64,000 nucleotides of DNA from Ruegeria sp. Ofav3-42 (GTDB lineage: Bacteria; Pseudomonadota; Alphaproteobacteria; Rhodobacterales; Rhodobacteraceae): assembly GCF_022347725.1 (NCBI RefSeq), contig NZ_JAKRGB010000001.1, positions 372,001-436,000 on the forward strand, in the 5' to 3' direction. Shown piece by piece: positions 63,586-64,000 of the stretch (position 1 is its first letter; every line of letters starts with the position of its first letter). Both the position numbers and the translations under genes were made by a program. The notes under the pieces were generated by a model. It was given only the letters and a program-made list of their open reading frames with translations, had not been told where the DNA came from and searched no databases.

Positions 63586-64000
63586 CACATTAGCCCCCAC
63601 GCCCGCGCCTTTGCGATACGCTCAGCAGGATTCAGCGTCATTAGACGGCGCAACAGCGTTGCTTCGTCGGCGACACTAGTCGGAGCGGACTGCTGACGCT
63701 TGTCGATCATCCCGAGTTCACGGGCACGGGTCAGGCGCTTTTCAGGCGTAAGGCGCGACAACTCTGCATGGGAATCTTCGTCGCCCTGCTCCAGCGCTTC
63801 GCGCAGCTCCTTTTGACGAACCTGTTCCTTCACGCCTTCAAGCTGCTGAATTTCATCCATGTAAAGCGGGCTAAGCGGCTCATCCGTCAACGTCGCAATG
63901 CGTGCGCTAGGCATCGCTACAATATCTTCGCGCGAGAGCTGCACCCCAAAGTGACGCTCCGCATCGCCGATAATCTTGTCTGACACTGCTTCCCAACGGG
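63585..64000 (-). CDS. Unknown element protein, 5' end probably outside window
   Basis: Reading frame open to the window edge, ending at 63585. A GTG at 63986 gives 133 residues, but the codons before it (RWEAVSDKIIGDAERHFGV) look protein-like and lack a stop or clear ribosome site, so the gene probably starts outside. Two similar blocks, LTPEKRLTRARELGMI and LNPAERIAKARAWGLM, form an internal repeat. No family recognised; the upstream-most gene seen of the small-gene string. Confidence 0.55.
   Translation of the reverse strand, partial: RWEAVSDKIIGDAERHFGVQLSREDIVAMPSARIATLTDEPLSPLYMDEIQQLEGVKEQVRQKELREALEQGDEDSHAELSRLTPEKRLTRARELGMIDKRQQSAPTSVADEATLLRRLMTLNPAERIAKARAWGLM

Larger units (their letters stand above)
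52175..64000. mobile_element. Incomplete integrated phage-like/satellite element beside tRNA-Val
   Basis: From the 3' end of tRNA-Val to the window edge, gene content changes to mobile functions: lone tail tape-measure gene, serine recombinase, OLD-family gene, PrimPol-helicase and many short overlapping unknown genes. It contrasts with the conserved core on the left. No capsid, terminase, portal or lysis genes are visible. A tRNA-targeting integrase, if present, must lie beyond 64000. Base composition is uneven, most AT-rich in the OLD gene. Whether this is a prophage, a satellite or a remnant cannot be settled without the other end. Confidence 0.8.

Noticed and set aside
52175-64000. CRISPR array
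   Set aside because: Repeats in the element are short palindromes scattered without regular spacing or unique spacers.

Overview
The window looks like a chromosome segment of a marine Rhodobacteraceae (Roseobacter-group) alphaproteobacterium. The evidence is GC-rich coding with many overlapping stops and starts, an F1-ATPase zeta inhibitor, RNase E with an acidic insertion, a GTA-type holin/endolysin pair, a fused indolepyruvate oxidoreductase, and an alphaproteobacterial LexA box (GTTC-N7-GTTC) before uvrA. The genus is not determined.

Bases 1-52174 are core genome. From left to right: rne (partial), a DctB/DctD-type two-component system, purQ-purS-marC-purC (minus), the zeta inhibitor and betaine-homocysteine methyltransferase (plus), then a long minus-strand block. 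That block holds a PaaG-like hydratase, the cytochrome c maturation genes ccmH, ccmF and ccmE with a GTA-type lysis cassette between ccmF and ccmE, argC, murI, an acyltransferase and the indolepyruvate oxidoreductase. Next come a divergent LysR gene, a candidate small RNA, an MscS channel, an outer-membrane barrel, purL, bolA and grxD. They are followed by MliC/zapA/coiled-coil genes, transketolase, a thioesterase, a DUF808 protein, two gap paralogues sharing an operator-like palindrome, coaD, a CBS protein, and LysR-mmsA. After these are a membrane-anchored ribbon-helix-helix/EF-hand protein, an L,D-transpeptidase, a fasciclin protein, a methyltransferase, a YbdK-type ligase, three valine-degradation genes, uvrA and three tRNA genes. 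Purine synthesis is split: PurS and PurQ lie at 5-6 kb and their partner PurL at 26 kb. Valine degradation is also split, with mmsA at 39.5 kb and the acyl-CoA dehydrogenase, hydrolase and mmsB at 45.5-48.6 kb.

From tRNA-Val (52100-52174) to the right edge lies an incomplete integrated element. It carries a lone tail tape-measure gene, a small serine recombinase, an AT-richer OLD-family ATPase/TOPRIM gene on the opposite strand, a large PrimPol-helicase replication protein, and a string of short overlapping unknown genes that runs off the window. No capsid, terminase or portal gene is visible. The element is full of short palindromes with a GC-TRAC-GC core that are nearly absent from the core genome, and it has two further repeat-rich control regions beside the replication gene.

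The most unusual items are the four-EF-hand, membrane-tethered DNA-binding protein with a symmetric TGTCC operator array beside its gene, the palindrome family of the element, a candidate small RNA with an exposed CCTCCC, and a DctD homologue lacking the GAFTGA motif.
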